Counted from the first letter of the stretch, positions 8,971-18,314 are shown. The stretch: 64,000 nucleotides of DNA from Trinickia terrae (GCF_005144415.1 NZ_SWJE01000017.1:1-64000); one strand, 5' to 3'. Notes: generated from the letters alone by a model not told the origin. Made by a program: numbers and translations.

Positions 8971-10602
8971 TCAAGACGGCGAGACCGCCCCGCGGCTTCC
9001 GGCAGCAAAGCGCTGGAAGGTTGCCTGCCCATGCTTGATCTCGCCGACCAGCTCGTTTGCCGAGAAACCGTCGAAGCGATTCGGGTCGGCGAGCATCGCC
9101 GGAGGCATGCCGTTTTCGAGCAGCAGCTTGTTCAACACGAGAAACCCGACCGTGCGCGCGTTGCCGTCCGCAAAGAGATGGGTCCGCTCCAGTTCCTGGC
9201 AGCAGCGCGCGATCGCGCGCAGTTTGGCGTCGCCAGGCGCCGCGGCCTCGATATGGTCCGCGTGGCGCCGCAAGATATCGTCCGCCGCCGCCGAGACTTC
9301 GTAGTGCTCCTGGATCGGCGTGACAAGCTGAATGAGCTTTTGCTGCGAGAAATCGTCAGCCGCCTTCGCCGGCAAGGGCGCGCCTTCGTCGTCGGTCTCC
9401 GTGGCCGAAAACAACCGGAACGCCGCATCGTGCCGGTGTGGATTGTAGGTGGCGAGCATCTCCCGCAAGCCGTCTTCGCTCATGTTCTTGCCCGCTTCGA
9501 GCTTGAAGCCGACCGCCGCCAGATCGCGAAACCCTTGCCCCAGGACGTGGATGTGGCGCGGCAGTTCCAAATCGGGCTCCTGGGCCGCGGCGGGACGCGA
9601 GGTCAGGTCGCCAATGAGTTCCAGGCCGTCGTCGCTCAGGAGCCCGGCGGCGTTCGTCAGCGTCGATCTGGCGAAGACGCCGGCCGCGCCGTGGTCGTGC
9701 AGTTCGCGCAGCAATCCCGTATCCAGGCGGCGGCCGGCCAGGTCGGCCTGGATCATCGCCGTCAAGCCCCTGAACATGCCGCCCATGTAGCCGGGTTCGT
9801 TCTCGAAACGCAGCCCATGATGCTTGCCGTCGCCCCATGCCTGATGGTCCAGCGCGAGACGCCATGCCTCCCGCGCCGGCAGCGCGCGAAATGCGGGATG
9901 ACGCGCCATGGCCTCGGAAAGCGAGGCCTGCGCCGCCGCTTTCTCGCGAATGCCGTAAAAGGCGAACATCATTCGTGCTTGTTCGCCCTGGGTCAATTTT
10001 TTGAAGACGTCGGATTGCGATACGCCGAGACGCACCAGTTCCGCGGCATCCGGAACCGATAGCCGCGCGCGCTTCGCGACGTGCTCCACATCCGACTGCG
10101 CCATCGCCATGAAAGCCGCGAAGCGTTCGCCCTCGAGCGGCTGGGGCGGGCCATACATCGAGCGAAGCAAACGATCCGCCCGGGACTTCGGCGCGCGCCG
10201 CGCCCGGCGCTGCAGGAGCTTGCCGGCGGCTTCGCCGCCATGCGGCAAGGCCGACTTCAACTTCCCCAAGGCCTCCGCGGTCAATGCTCCGCTCGGGGTC
10301 CTCATCTCCTCTATCGACCGTAACGAAGACCGTCGAGCACGCGGCGGCGTCGCTGCGTCTGCCCGCGCTGGGCTTTGCATCGGGGTGGCCGACCGGAAGT
10401 TGAGCATGTCGGCCAAGGCGCGGCGCGGCGGCGTCGCCGCCCCGCCGGGTGAAGAAGCGGACGCACGGCCGGCGCGCGGCGACAGGCTGGGGAACAGGCT
10501 GCGGCTCGGACTGGCCGGAACGGAAACGCGCGTTTCGGCGCGGGGCGTAGCCGGCCCGCTGCTTTCGACGTGAACCGGGGAGGTGCGGGAAACGGGCCTC
10601 AT
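8971..10602 (-). CDS. Fic-domain protein, candidate type III effector
   Basis: 543 residues. The N-terminal 110 residues are Ser/Pro/Ala/Arg-rich and unstructured, as in type III secreted effectors. Near the C-terminus is a Fic-type motif HLFADGNAR starting at His475. Fic enzymes transfer AMP, UMP or other phosphate-linked groups to target hydroxyls, usually through HPFx(D/E)GNGRxxR. Here Pro is Leu, the second Gly of GNG is Ala, and the second Arg is Gly (GNARTVG), so nucleotide binding may differ. The gene lies 81 bp downstream of the related gene at 10684-11997 and has no PIP box of its own, so it is probably co-transcribed from the PIP promoter at 12048-12110. Confidence 0.7.
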   Translation of the reverse strand: MRPVSRTSPVHVESSGPATPRAETRVSVPASPSRSLFPSLSPRAGRASASSPGGAATPPRRALADMLNFRSATPMQSPARADAATPPRARRSSLRSIEEMRTPSGALTAEALGKLKSALPHGGEAAGKLLQRRARRAPKSRADRLLRSMYGPPQPLEGERFAAFMAMAQSDVEHVAKRARLSVPDAAELVRLGVSQSDVFKKLTQGEQARMMFAFYGIREKAAAQASLSEAMARHPAFRALPAREAWRLALDHQAWGDGKHHGLRFENEPGYMGGMFRGLTAMIQADLAGRRLDTGLLRELHDHGAAGVFARSTLTNAAGLLSDDGLELIGDLTSRPAAAQEPDLELPRHIHVLGQGFRDLAAVGFKLEAGKNMSEDGLREMLATYNPHRHDAAFRLFSATETDDEGAPLPAKAADDFSQQKLIQLVTPIQEHYEVSAAADDILRRHADHIEAAAPGDAKLRAIARCCQELERTHLFADGNARTVGFLVLNKLLLENGMPPAMLADPNRFDGFSANELVGEIKHGQATFQRFAAGSRGAVSPS

Positions 10603-10683
10603 GATGACCTTGGCGACGGATGAAGACGAGAGGACGATGCATGCTGAGCCTCAGCTTGCGGCGCCCCATGTGGTCCGGCAGCG

Positions 10684-11997
10684 CTATACCGGCTTTCGCT
10701 CGAACAGGCTCGAATAGCGCGCGACGAACTCGGACTCGGAACACAGCATCGCCTCGATGTCGGGCACCACGCCTTTCTTGAACGGCGGCAGCTCGATGCC
10801 GTGCGCGCCGGCCAATGCGCGAGCGGCGAATTCCGCCTTTGCGGCGCTGCCGCGCATATCGGGAGCGGCGCTGGCCGCCCACCAATGAATGCGGGCGATG
10901 GTCCTCAGCGCATCCTTCGGCGCCAAGGTGCCGCGCGTCGCCTGCGCGAATAGCGACTCAAGATGCTGCTTGATGCGAGGCAAGTATTGGGCGTCGGTAT
11001 GCACGATGTTGTTCGGGTGGCGCCGATTCAGCGAGTCTTCGATCTCCTCGAAATCATCGTGCTGCTCGTATACCTGGCCCATTTTCTGCGCAAGTTCGCG
11101 CTTGTCCGTTGCCGCCGATAGCGTGGTCAAAGGAATCGTTCGTCCATCCAGCTTTCCGGTTTGCTGATACACCTTGCAGCGCACGCCGGCAAGCAACGGG
11201 CCGTCGTACGTGCGCGCCGCCGCCCGCCTGTGATCGAGAATCTTCGGAATGATCGAGGCGTACTGCATGTCCAGCTTGGTGTTGAATACCGACCCCGCCG
11301 ATCTTTCCGTAGCGAACGCCTCGCGTCCCGGCGTATCGGCGCCGACACGCTCGAGCCGCCAATCCGTCGCCGCATTCCAAAGCGCGTCGAATGATTTGAT
11401 GCCGCCGCTCGCGACGCCCGACGCCGCGGCGGACGATGCCCGGTACATGCTCCGGCAGTACTCCTGGTTCTGCGGGGTGGCGGACTGGTCGTAGATGTCC
11501 GGCCAGCGCGCCGCGCCAACCAGCCCTTGCTCCTGCTCGGTCAACCGCGGCGACGGCGGAGGCCCAGGCAGGGTCGCCGCGCGCGCGGCAGCGCCGTTGC
11601 CGCTGTCGACGTGACGCTTCTGATGCTCGCGCAGCACGGCCCGCGTCGCGCGGCCGGTCAGCTTCGTGCTCGAGAGCGCCAGCTCCAGTTGCGCATCGGT
11701 GAGGCGCGATGCGGTCTTGCGCTGCTTTCCCGCCGTCATGCCATCGATGGCATGACGCAGCGGGGCAGGCAAACTGGACGTCTTCCTGGCCGGTCCGGCG
11801 GCGCCGGGAACGGCCGGCTGGCTGCTCTCGCCATGACGTTTGCCAAGCGAGCGCAGGCCGTGCAGCCAGCCTGAGCCGCCCGATCGAGGTGCCGGTCGCG
11901 TTGCCGGTTGCGGCGCCGCGCCGGTATTCGCGGAATTGCCGCTGGATCTGTCCAGGTCGACCGTATGGGCCCGGGGTGTAACGATGCGGTTGTCCAT
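10684..11997 (-). CDS. Candidate type III effector with degenerate Fic-like core
   Basis: 437 residues from the ATG at 11997 (MDNRIVTPRAHT). The first 100 residues are low-complexity Ser/Pro/Gly/Arg-rich. A C-terminal segment, LRTIARIHWW then APDMRGSAAKAEFAARALAG and HGIELPP, lines up by eye with the Fic core of the next gene (LRAIAR, ADGNART, ENGMPP). The catalytic His and the GN-R signature are missing, so if it is a Fic fold it is a pseudo-enzyme or has another activity. A perfect PIP box and a -10 hexamer precede it, which supports type III effector status. No named family is assigned. Confidence 0.6.
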   Translation of the reverse strand: MDNRIVTPRAHTVDLDRSSGNSANTGAAPQPATRPAPRSGGSGWLHGLRSLGKRHGESSQPAVPGAAGPARKTSSLPAPLRHAIDGMTAGKQRKTASRLTDAQLELALSSTKLTGRATRAVLREHQKRHVDSGNGAAARAATLPGPPPSPRLTEQEQGLVGAARWPDIYDQSATPQNQEYCRSMYRASSAAASGVASGGIKSFDALWNAATDWRLERVGADTPGREAFATERSAGSVFNTKLDMQYASIIPKILDHRRAAARTYDGPLLAGVRCKVYQQTGKLDGRTIPLTTLSAATDKRELAQKMGQVYEQHDDFEEIEDSLNRRHPNNIVHTDAQYLPRIKQHLESLFAQATRGTLAPKDALRTIARIHWWAASAAPDMRGSAAKAEFAARALAGAHGIELPPFKKGVVPDIEAMLCSESEFVARYSSLFERKPV

Positions 11998-12047
11998 GCG
12001 ATGGCTCGCTGATGTGCAACGGATTGGCAAGGTCAAACTTGGGTCCA

Positions 12048-12110
12048 ATCGTGCGGCACAGCGGCCAATAGCGGAACGGCTTCAAGCGAAACTTCGGGTC
12101 AGCCGGCGAA
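12048..12110 (-). promoter_or_regulatory. PIP box / hrp_II promoter for the Fic-like effector pair
   Basis: On the minus strand TTCGC (12110-12106), 15 bases, then TTCGC (12090-12086) forms a perfect PIP box. After exactly 32 bp comes CACGAT (12053-12048), fitting the YANNNT -10 hexamer. The ATG of the effector lies 51 bp further. This is the known architecture for activation by HrpX/HrpB-type AraC regulators in plant pathogens. Confidence 0.88.
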
Positions 12111-12136
12111 TCAGCCGTGCCGTTCACCGCCCTCCT

Positions 12137-13468
12137 TCAATCCAGCGGCCGTCCTCCGGTCTCGCGCAGCCAGGACACCGCCGCCAGCGACACGAGCACG
12201 GCGGCGATCATGTACCACGCCGGCGCCATCACATTCCCCGACACGCGGATCAGCCACGCCGCGACGAGCTGCGCGGTGCCGCCGAAGAGCGACACCGACA
12301 CCGCATAGGCGCTCGACATGAACCCCGCGCGGATCGCCTTCGGAAAATTCTCGGGCATCAGCGCATAGGCCGGCCCCGAGCCCATCGTGTAGCAGAGCAT
12401 CAGCGCGAGCATCATCGCCATCACGGCGGGCAGCGCCGGAAAGTGCGTCATCATCCAGAACGCCGGATAGATCAGCACGAGCAGCAGCACGCGCCCCGTC
12501 ACGATCAGCGGCTTGCGGCGGCCCATGCGGTCCGACCACGCGCCATAGAGCGGGCACATCACGAGCGACACGAGCGCAGCGCCAACGCCCACCAGCATCG
12601 AGAGCCGCGCCGGCAGCTTCAGGTACTGGATGCAGTAGGTCGGCAGGTAGTACATCAGCAGATAGGTCGCGACCGTCATCCCCATGATCGCGAAGACGAC
12701 GAGAAACCAGTTGCGGACGTCGAGCGCGCGCCAATTGCGCACGCCGCCGGCGTCGGCCTTCGGCGGCTCCTCGACGATGTGCCGCCGCAGGTAGATGCCG
12801 ACCGGCGCGATCAGCATGCCCATCAGGAACGGCACGCGCCAGCCCCACGCATGCAGTTGCGGCTCGGTGAGCAGGTTCGTCAGCAGCGCCGCCATGCCCG
12901 AGCCGAGCAAGGCCGCCCCGCCCTGGCTCGCGAGCTGCCAGCTCGCGCGAAAACCGCGGCTGCGGTCGCTGCCGGTTTCGAGCAGCATCGCGGTGGCTGC
13001 GCCGAACTCGCCGCCTTGCGCGAAGCCCTGCACGAGCCGCGCGAACACGATCAGCGCGGGCGCGGCGAGGCCGATCTGCGCGTAGGTCGGCGCCGCGCCG
13101 ATCATGCCCGCGCCGAGCGCCATCAGGCCGATCGTCAGCGTCAGCGCGGCGCGGCGGCCCTTGCGGTCCGCGTAGCGGCCGATCACGATCCCGCCGAGCG
13201 GCCGCATCACGAAGCCGACCGCGAACACCGCGAACGCGAGCAGCGACGAGGTGATGGGATCGCTCGACGGGAAGAACAGCTTGCCGATCGTCAGCGCGAA
13301 GAAGCTGTAGACGGTGAAATCGAAGAACTCGAGCAGGTTGCCGATCACCGCGGCGACGACGACCTTGCGCGAGGACACCGCCGATGGATCGGCCTCGCTC
13401 GCGTGAGTTGCCACGCTGCCCGCGCGCGGCTCGGACAACTGCTGTTCCTTGATGGATGGAGGTTGCAT
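12137..13468 (-). CDS. MFS transporter, metabolite:H+ symporter (MHS) family
   Basis: 443 residues with about 12 hydrophobic segments. Family signs include NLLEFFDFTVYSFFA in the first helix, GFVMRPLGGIVIGRYADRKGRR in the loop between helices 2 and 3, and RLVQGFAQGGEFG in helix 4. MHS carriers import organic acids or zwitterions (for example alpha-ketoglutarate, citrate, proline) with protons across the inner membrane. The gene follows the M20 amidohydrolase gene by 35 bp on the same strand, so it probably imports an N-acyl amino acid or its product. Confidence 0.88.
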   Translation of the reverse strand: MQPPSIKEQQLSEPRAGSVATHASEADPSAVSSRKVVVAAVIGNLLEFFDFTVYSFFALTIGKLFFPSSDPITSSLLAFAVFAVGFVMRPLGGIVIGRYADRKGRRAALTLTIGLMALGAGMIGAAPTYAQIGLAAPALIVFARLVQGFAQGGEFGAATAMLLETGSDRSRGFRASWQLASQGGAALLGSGMAALLTNLLTEPQLHAWGWRVPFLMGMLIAPVGIYLRRHIVEEPPKADAGGVRNWRALDVRNWFLVVFAIMGMTVATYLLMYYLPTYCIQYLKLPARLSMLVGVGAALVSLVMCPLYGAWSDRMGRRKPLIVTGRVLLLVLIYPAFWMMTHFPALPAVMAMMLALMLCYTMGSGPAYALMPENFPKAIRAGFMSSAYAVSVSLFGGTAQLVAAWLIRVSGNVMAPAWYMIAAVLVSLAAVSWLRETGGRPLD

Positions 13469-13503
13469 GCTCGCCTCGTTGGATGACGGGATGACGGCGC
13501 CGC

Positions 13504-14694
13504 TTACGCGCCAGCCCCGAGATAACGCTCGGCCAGACGCGCCCAGAACGCCGCGCCGACCGTCAGGTTGTCGTCGGCGAAGTCGTAGTGCGCGTTGTGG
13601 AGCATCGGCGCGCCGGCCCCGTTGCCGATCCGCAGGAAGCAGCCCGGCCGCTCCTGCAGGAAGTACGCAAAATCCTCGCTGCCCGCGATCGCCGGGAACG
13701 GTGCGATCACGTTCTCCTCACCGACGAGTTCGGCCGCGACCTGACGCGCGAACTCGGTCTCGCGCGCCGCGTTGACGAGCACCGGATAGCCGCGGATCAC
13801 CTCGATCTCGACCCTTGCCCCATGCGCGGCGGCGTGGGCCTCGGTCAGCGTGCGGATGCGCGTTTCGAGCAGCGCGCGAACGTCGTCGCTGAACGAGCGC
13901 ACGCTCAGTTCGAGCGTCGCGAGCTCGGGAATCACGTTGGCGACGTGCCCCGCATGCATCGAGCCGACCGTGACGACGGCCGTCTCGGTCGGGTCGACGT
14001 TGCGCGCGACGATCGTCTGCAGCTGCATCACGAGGCCGCTCGCGATCACGATCGGGTCGACGCTCAGATGCGGCCGCGCCGCATGCCCGCCCTTGCCGTG
14101 GATCGCGATCTTGACCGTGTCGCAGGCGGCCATGAACGGCCCCGGGCGGAACATGAAGGTGCCGGCCGCCACGCCCGGATGGTTGTGCAGGCCGTAGATC
14201 GCGTCGCACGGGAAGCGCTCGAAAAGGCCGTCGGCGATCATCTGCTGCGCGCCGCTGTTCGAGCCCGCCTCCTCGGCCGGCTGGAAGATCAGGTGGATCG
14301 TGCCGTCAAAGCGCCGCGTGCGCGCCAGATACTGGGCCGCGCCGAGCAGCACCGTGGTGTGCCCGTCGTGGCCGCACGCGTGCATCTTGCCGTCATGCCG
14401 GCTCGCGTATGGCAGGCCGGTTTGCTCGCGGATCGGCAGTGCGTCCATGTCGGCGCGAATGCCGATCGTGCGCGTGCCGCTGCCCGCCTTCAGCGTGCCC
14501 ACCACGCCGTGGCCGCCGATGCCGCGCGTCACGTCATAGCCCCATGCTTCGAGCTTGCCCGCGACGAGCGCCGCCGTTTCGGCTTCCTCGTAGGAGAGTT
14601 CGGGATGCTGGTGGATCTGATGGCGGATCGTCTCGAGTTCTTCGCGCGAGGCGGCGAGATCGGAGAGGCGGCAGAGACCGGTATGGTCGGTCAT
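13504..14694 (-). CDS. M20 family amidohydrolase (hippurate hydrolase-like)
   Basis: 396 residues from the ATG at 14694. The di-zinc site motifs are intact: HACGHDGHTT near residue 107, FQPAEE near 140 with the catalytic Glu, and a distal histidine in HNAHYDFADD near the C-terminus. The dimerisation (lid) domain lies between them. Such enzymes cleave N-acyl amino acids or hippurate to an acid and an amino acid in the cytoplasm. A longer upstream reading frame exists but lacks a sensible start. It is paired with the MHS transporter just downstream. Confidence 0.88.
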   Translation of the reverse strand: MTDHTGLCRLSDLAASREELETIRHQIHQHPELSYEEAETAALVAGKLEAWGYDVTRGIGGHGVVGTLKAGSGTRTIGIRADMDALPIREQTGLPYASRHDGKMHACGHDGHTTVLLGAAQYLARTRRFDGTIHLIFQPAEEAGSNSGAQQMIADGLFERFPCDAIYGLHNHPGVAAGTFMFRPGPFMAACDTVKIAIHGKGGHAARPHLSVDPIVIASGLVMQLQTIVARNVDPTETAVVTVGSMHAGHVANVIPELATLELSVRSFSDDVRALLETRIRTLTEAHAAAHGARVEIEVIRGYPVLVNAARETEFARQVAAELVGEENVIAPFPAIAGSEDFAYFLQERPGCFLRIGNGAGAPMLHNAHYDFADDNLTVGAAFWARLAERYLGAGA

Positions 14695-14817
14695 GGCGGT
14701 GTTCCTTGTCGAATGCGCAAGCTCGGGAGTATCGCACCGTCCAAAATTCGTTGCGCCCATCGATTGAATTTCGTGCAGCGCGGGCGTCGCGAGGGATGAG
14801 CGTCGTTCGCATGGGTT

Positions 14818-14880
14818 TTCGCCATTGGCAACGCATTTTCGAGCTTGCGCACCCTGCCCTCGCCGACGCTTCCTTATAGT
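14818..14880 (+). promoter_or_regulatory. PIP-like (hrp_II) promoter of the XopE-like effector
   Basis: TTCGC (14818-14822), 15 bases, then TTCGA (14838-14842): a hrp_II box TTCG-N16-TTCG with one mismatch to the strict PIP box. After 32 bp comes TATAGT (14875-14880), a good -10 hexamer. The effector ATG lies 34 bp beyond. Confidence 0.85.
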
Positions 14881-14914
14881 TGGCAAACGCACCACTTCGC
14901 CAAGGTCATTGCCA

Positions 14915-16054
14915 ATGCGCCCCTCCCGGCTATCAGCCTCCAGCCCGGCGACGCCGGCAGAATCCACCGGCCTTGCGCGCGCCCCCACCCCTGGCTCAAT
15001 TCAACCGCCGACGCAAAACGAAGGGCCGCTCGCGGCATTGCGTGGACGCAATCGGCCTGGGGCGCCTCGCGCTGCAAGCGCGCAGCCGCCCCGAACCGCG
15101 TCGCCAACGGCTGCGGCTTCGCCATCCCGATCCGCGAACGAGCCCTCGATGGGCCATGAGGGGCTGGCATTGGCTGCTTACCTTGCGGCGCGCATTCTCG
15201 ACTGCCGCCCAATCGGGGCGGCCGACGTGGCTCGACTGAAGGCGGCAGACGCCAGCCTGAGCGAAGCGCGACGGCACCTTCCACACGGCCGGGGAAACGT
15301 CGGCGAAGACCTGGCCCGCACCGAAGGCGAGTCCCGCTGGCGCGCCGACGCGGCGCGAAGTTTCGTGCCGAAACTGGATCGCATGCGCGGTACGTCCGAG
15401 ATCGACTATCGCGGCCGTGCCATCAACCAGGCCGCCTCCGCGCTCGCCTTCGGCGCCGGCCGCTGCGGCGAATTCAGCGCCGTATCGGGCGTCTTGCATA
15501 CCGGGCGCCTCGGTCCGGGGGAAGAGCTGCACATCGTGGCCAATCGATCGCATCAGTGGGCAGAGGCTCGCATAGGCGCGACAGATCGTAAGCGGGCAGT
15601 CGTGCTCGATGCATGGGCCCAGGGAGCGCCGGTGTTCGCGGACGACAGCCGGTTTGCCAATCGCAATGCCGAGAGCTTGCGCAGCTATGTGCCGATAGCC
15701 GTGAACAATCCAGACGTCGAAGGCAGGCAGGCGCGCAAGGAAGCGGGTGAAGCGACGTCGCTGGTCAAGCAACAGCTGGGCGAAGCGGGATTGCGCCGGC
15801 AGGTCGCGGCAGCCGCGCGCATCACCGCGCGTGCGGTCGCGTGGTTCGACGACCTGGCAGGGCTGACGGAGCGAAGCGCGCCTCACGTTCTCAGCACGGA
15901 GTTCGTTCGCCGGGTGAAAGCGTCGATGTGCTCCGATCCGCTCAGCGCGGAAGTCGCTGCTGCCCGCGCGGCACAGCAACTCGGACGCCCGATCGAAGCG
16001 CAGCGGGCCGACGTGCAGGCGATCCTCGAGGTTCTGTCTTCACTCCCGGCCTGA
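14915..16054 (+). CDS. Type III effector, HopX/AvrPphE/XopE/RipE transglutaminase family
   Basis: 379 residues from the ATG at 14915, chosen because it lies just after the -10 element of the hrp_II promoter. The first 80 residues are Pro/Ala/Ser-rich secretion-type sequence. A papain/transglutaminase-like core follows with a readable Cys-His-Asp triad: Cys184 in GAGRCGEFS, His213 in NRSHQWAE and Asp232 in VVLDAW. This order and spacing is characteristic of the HopX/XopE family, which is injected into plant cells and acts on host defence signalling. The protein appears complete, and the promoter independently supports the assignment. Confidence 0.88.
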   Translation: MRPSRLSASSPATPAESTGLARAPTPGSIQPPTQNEGPLAALRGRNRPGAPRAASAQPPRTASPTAAASPSRSANEPSMGHEGLALAAYLAARILDCRPIGAADVARLKAADASLSEARRHLPHGRGNVGEDLARTEGESRWRADAARSFVPKLDRMRGTSEIDYRGRAINQAASALAFGAGRCGEFSAVSGVLHTGRLGPGEELHIVANRSHQWAEARIGATDRKRAVVLDAWAQGAPVFADDSRFANRNAESLRSYVPIAVNNPDVEGRQARKEAGEATSLVKQQLGEAGLRRQVAAAARITARAVAWFDDLAGLTERSAPHVLSTEFVRRVKASMCSDPLSAEVAAARAAQQLGRPIEAQRADVQAILEVLSSLPA

Positions 16055-16193
16055 GGTGCCCCGGGAGCGAACCGCGTCGAACGTCCCCGCGTTTTCCCCG
16101 ATACCGCGGCTGGGTGCCCGTCATAGAATAGATATTAAATATAACAATTATTCGACACATCCATTCCCAACCACGGACCCGACTTCGCCCGCC

Positions 16194-17147
16194 ATGCCAC
16201 TCGACAAGACCCTCGACCTCATCCTCGCGCATGCGCGAGCCGCCGGCGCACCGGACCTCGCCGACCTGCCGCCGGAAGCCGCCCGCGGGCTCTACCGGCA
16301 GATCCTCGCGGCCGCCGACGTCCCCCCTGCCGACGTCGCCGTGACGGACCAGCAGATCGACGGCCCGGGCAGCACGCTGAAGCTGCGCGTCTATCGTCCG
16401 AAGCGCGAGGCGGCGCGCGGGATCGTCGTCTACTACCACGGCGGCGGCTTCGTGCTCGGCGACCTCGACGGCTACGACAACGTCTGCCGCCAGCTCTGCG
16501 AAGACAGCGGCGCGGCGATCGTGTCGGTCGATTACCGGCTCGCGCCCGAGCATCCGTTTCCTGCCGCCGTCGACGATTCCTGGGCGGCCCTGCAATGGGT
16601 CGCGCGCCATGCGGAGTCGATCGTGCCGGGCAATCCGGCGATCGCCGTGGCCGGCGACAGCGCCGGCGCGCTGCTCGCCGCCGTGATGTGCCTGCTCGCG
16701 CGCGATAACGACGGCCCGGCGCTCGCCCACCAGGCGCTCGTCTATCCGCCCGCGGCCGGCGGCGCGTACGGCGAGTTCGCGTCGCGCACGACGCATGCGG
16801 GCGGCCCCACGCTGACGGCGCGTGCGATGGATTACTTCGGCCATCACTACCTCGGCACGGACAAGCCGCAGAACGATTTCCGCGCCGCGCCCCTGTTCGC
16901 GGACGATTTGTCCAATCTGCCGCCCGCGCTCGTGCAGGTCGCCGCCTACGATCCGCTGCGCGACGAAGCGATGGCTTACGGTCAGCGCCTGCTCGAAGCC
17001 GGCAACGACGCGATCGTCGTCGAATATCACGGCCTTGCACACGGCTTCATCAGCATGGGCGGCGCGGTGCGTGCGGCGCGCCTCGCCCAGGAGCAGATGG
17101 CGCAGGCGCTGCGCGGCGCATTGCGAAAAGACGAGAAGAAAGTCTGA
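16194..17147 (+). CDS. Alpha/beta hydrolase, hormone-sensitive-lipase family esterase
   Basis: 317 residues. The oxyanion-hole motif YYHGGGF is near residue 80, the nucleophile elbow GDSAG near 154, the acid DPLRDEA near 260 and the catalytic His in HGLAHGF near 290. These are cytoplasmic carboxylesterases for short or medium acyl esters. The start is the ATG at 16194, after an AT-rich stretch (about 16125-16160) likely to be a promoter. It sits between effector genes but has no PIP box, so it is probably not part of the hrp regulon. Confidence 0.85.
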   Translation: MPLDKTLDLILAHARAAGAPDLADLPPEAARGLYRQILAAADVPPADVAVTDQQIDGPGSTLKLRVYRPKREAARGIVVYYHGGGFVLGDLDGYDNVCRQLCEDSGAAIVSVDYRLAPEHPFPAAVDDSWAALQWVARHAESIVPGNPAIAVAGDSAGALLAAVMCLLARDNDGPALAHQALVYPPAAGGAYGEFASRTTHAGGPTLTARAMDYFGHHYLGTDKPQNDFRAAPLFADDLSNLPPALVQVAAYDPLRDEAMAYGQRLLEAGNDAIVVEYHGLAHGFISMGGAVRAARLAQEQMAQALRGALRKDEKKV

Positions 17148-17161
17148 AGCAGCGCATCCGA

Positions 17162-17223
17162 TTCGTCGGCGGACAGCGATATTCGTTTTGCCGCCCGCAC
17201 GTGCAGCATCGTTCCGCTACTTT
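17162..17223 (+). promoter_or_regulatory. hrp_II promoter of the ADP-ribosyltransferase-like effector
   Basis: TTCGT (17162-17166), 15 bases, then TTCGT (17182-17186) gives TTCG-N16-TTCG. After 31 bp comes TACTTT (17218-17223), fitting YANNNT. The gene's ATG is at 17280. The box is degenerate at the fifth base of each half-site but the spacing is right. Confidence 0.78.
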
Positions 17224-17279
17224 TCCGAATACGCGAGGACGCGAAGGCGCGATGCAAACGAATCGGGTTCATACACGTC

Positions 17280-18314
17280 ATGAAGATCGGCGAAAGATGG
17301 AAGGCTTGCTTTGGCGGAGCGCGCTCCGCTGACGAACGGCACACGAGCACGGCAGCGGACACGCCCCGCGAGGACCACAGGCGCCGCCACGTCAGCCCCG
17401 TGCTGACGGCGTTTGCGCAATGGCACGGCCGCAAGGCGTACGACCATCTCCTCGCCCCGCCGCCGCGGTCCGCCGGCGTCTGGCCGAAGTCCGTCCCTCA
17501 TCCCCGCACGCAAGAGGCCAGGCCGATTGCCGGGAAGCCGAGCTGGATGAAAAACGATCAACCGGGCATCGAACGGTTGCAGCATTTGTCCTCGGCCAAC
17601 CTGATCGCGCTGATGCACAGACTTGGCCACACGTCGAGCGAGGAGCAGACGTTTCTCGACGCGTTCTATCGCATGCCGCTGATCGCCACGCACGCAACGA
17701 ACGCGCGCATCGTCAAGGAAAACCATCCGCTCGCGGGAGCGCCGCACGATCATGAGCAGGACCGAAAGCACGCACCGGTCGTGCGGATCTATTCCCGCGA
17801 GAACCTGCTGAAACGCGGCATCCCTTTCGACGATACGCATTCGACCCGCGCCGACCTGACTAGCCTGCGCAACGACGGATTCGTGTTCTTCTCCATCGAG
17901 GTCGGCCGACGCCCCAAGAAGCAGCGCTCCCGCTTCGGCGAGCGGCTCTATCGTTTCGACATCGACGCTCACCCCGCGCTGGCCCGCGCCTCGTGGATGT
18001 CGCTGCAGGAAATGCTGAAGCCGGGCGCGCCCTATCCGGAGCTGCTCCAAGGCAAGCTGACTGCGCGTGAAATGGTGCTTTGGACCGGAACGCCCGTGGG
18101 CACCGCCGAGCATGTCTTCCATGGACGGCACATGCGGCAGGCCCTCGGGCTCTCGATCGTCGAGGCGGCTCGAACATTCAGCGCGGGCAGCCGCAAGAAG
18201 CTGCTGAGCTGCCGCAAGGAAGAAGACATGAACCAGATCGTCAACGGACTCTTCCGCCCGGAAATCAAGTGCCCGCATGAATTCGCGGGATGCCCGCTCG
18301 AAGCGGACAGGTGA
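17280..18314 (+). CDS. Candidate type III effector, ADP-ribosyltransferase-like
   Basis: 344 residues. The layout resembles H-x-E type ADP-ribosyltransferases. There is a His138 strand motif IATHATNARIVKENHP, a middle strand with SRENLLKRGIPFDD and FVFFSIEVG, and a Glu264 strand AREMVLW like the closing Glu motif of PARP-like folds. The middle region also recalls the OspC/CopC effectors that ADP-riboxanate host arginines, but I cannot confirm that family without a search. The C-terminus lacks ankyrin repeats. A hrp_II promoter precedes it. Alternative: an unrelated effector with a chance motif set. Confidence 0.6.
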   Translation: MKIGERWKACFGGARSADERHTSTAADTPREDHRRRHVSPVLTAFAQWHGRKAYDHLLAPPPRSAGVWPKSVPHPRTQEARPIAGKPSWMKNDQPGIERLQHLSSANLIALMHRLGHTSSEEQTFLDAFYRMPLIATHATNARIVKENHPLAGAPHDHEQDRKHAPVVRIYSRENLLKRGIPFDDTHSTRADLTSLRNDGFVFFSIEVGRRPKKQRSRFGERLYRFDIDAHPALARASWMSLQEMLKPGAPYPELLQGKLTAREMVLWTGTPVGTAEHVFHGRHMRQALGLSIVEAARTFSAGSRKKLLSCRKEEDMNQIVNGLFRPEIKCPHEFAGCPLEADR

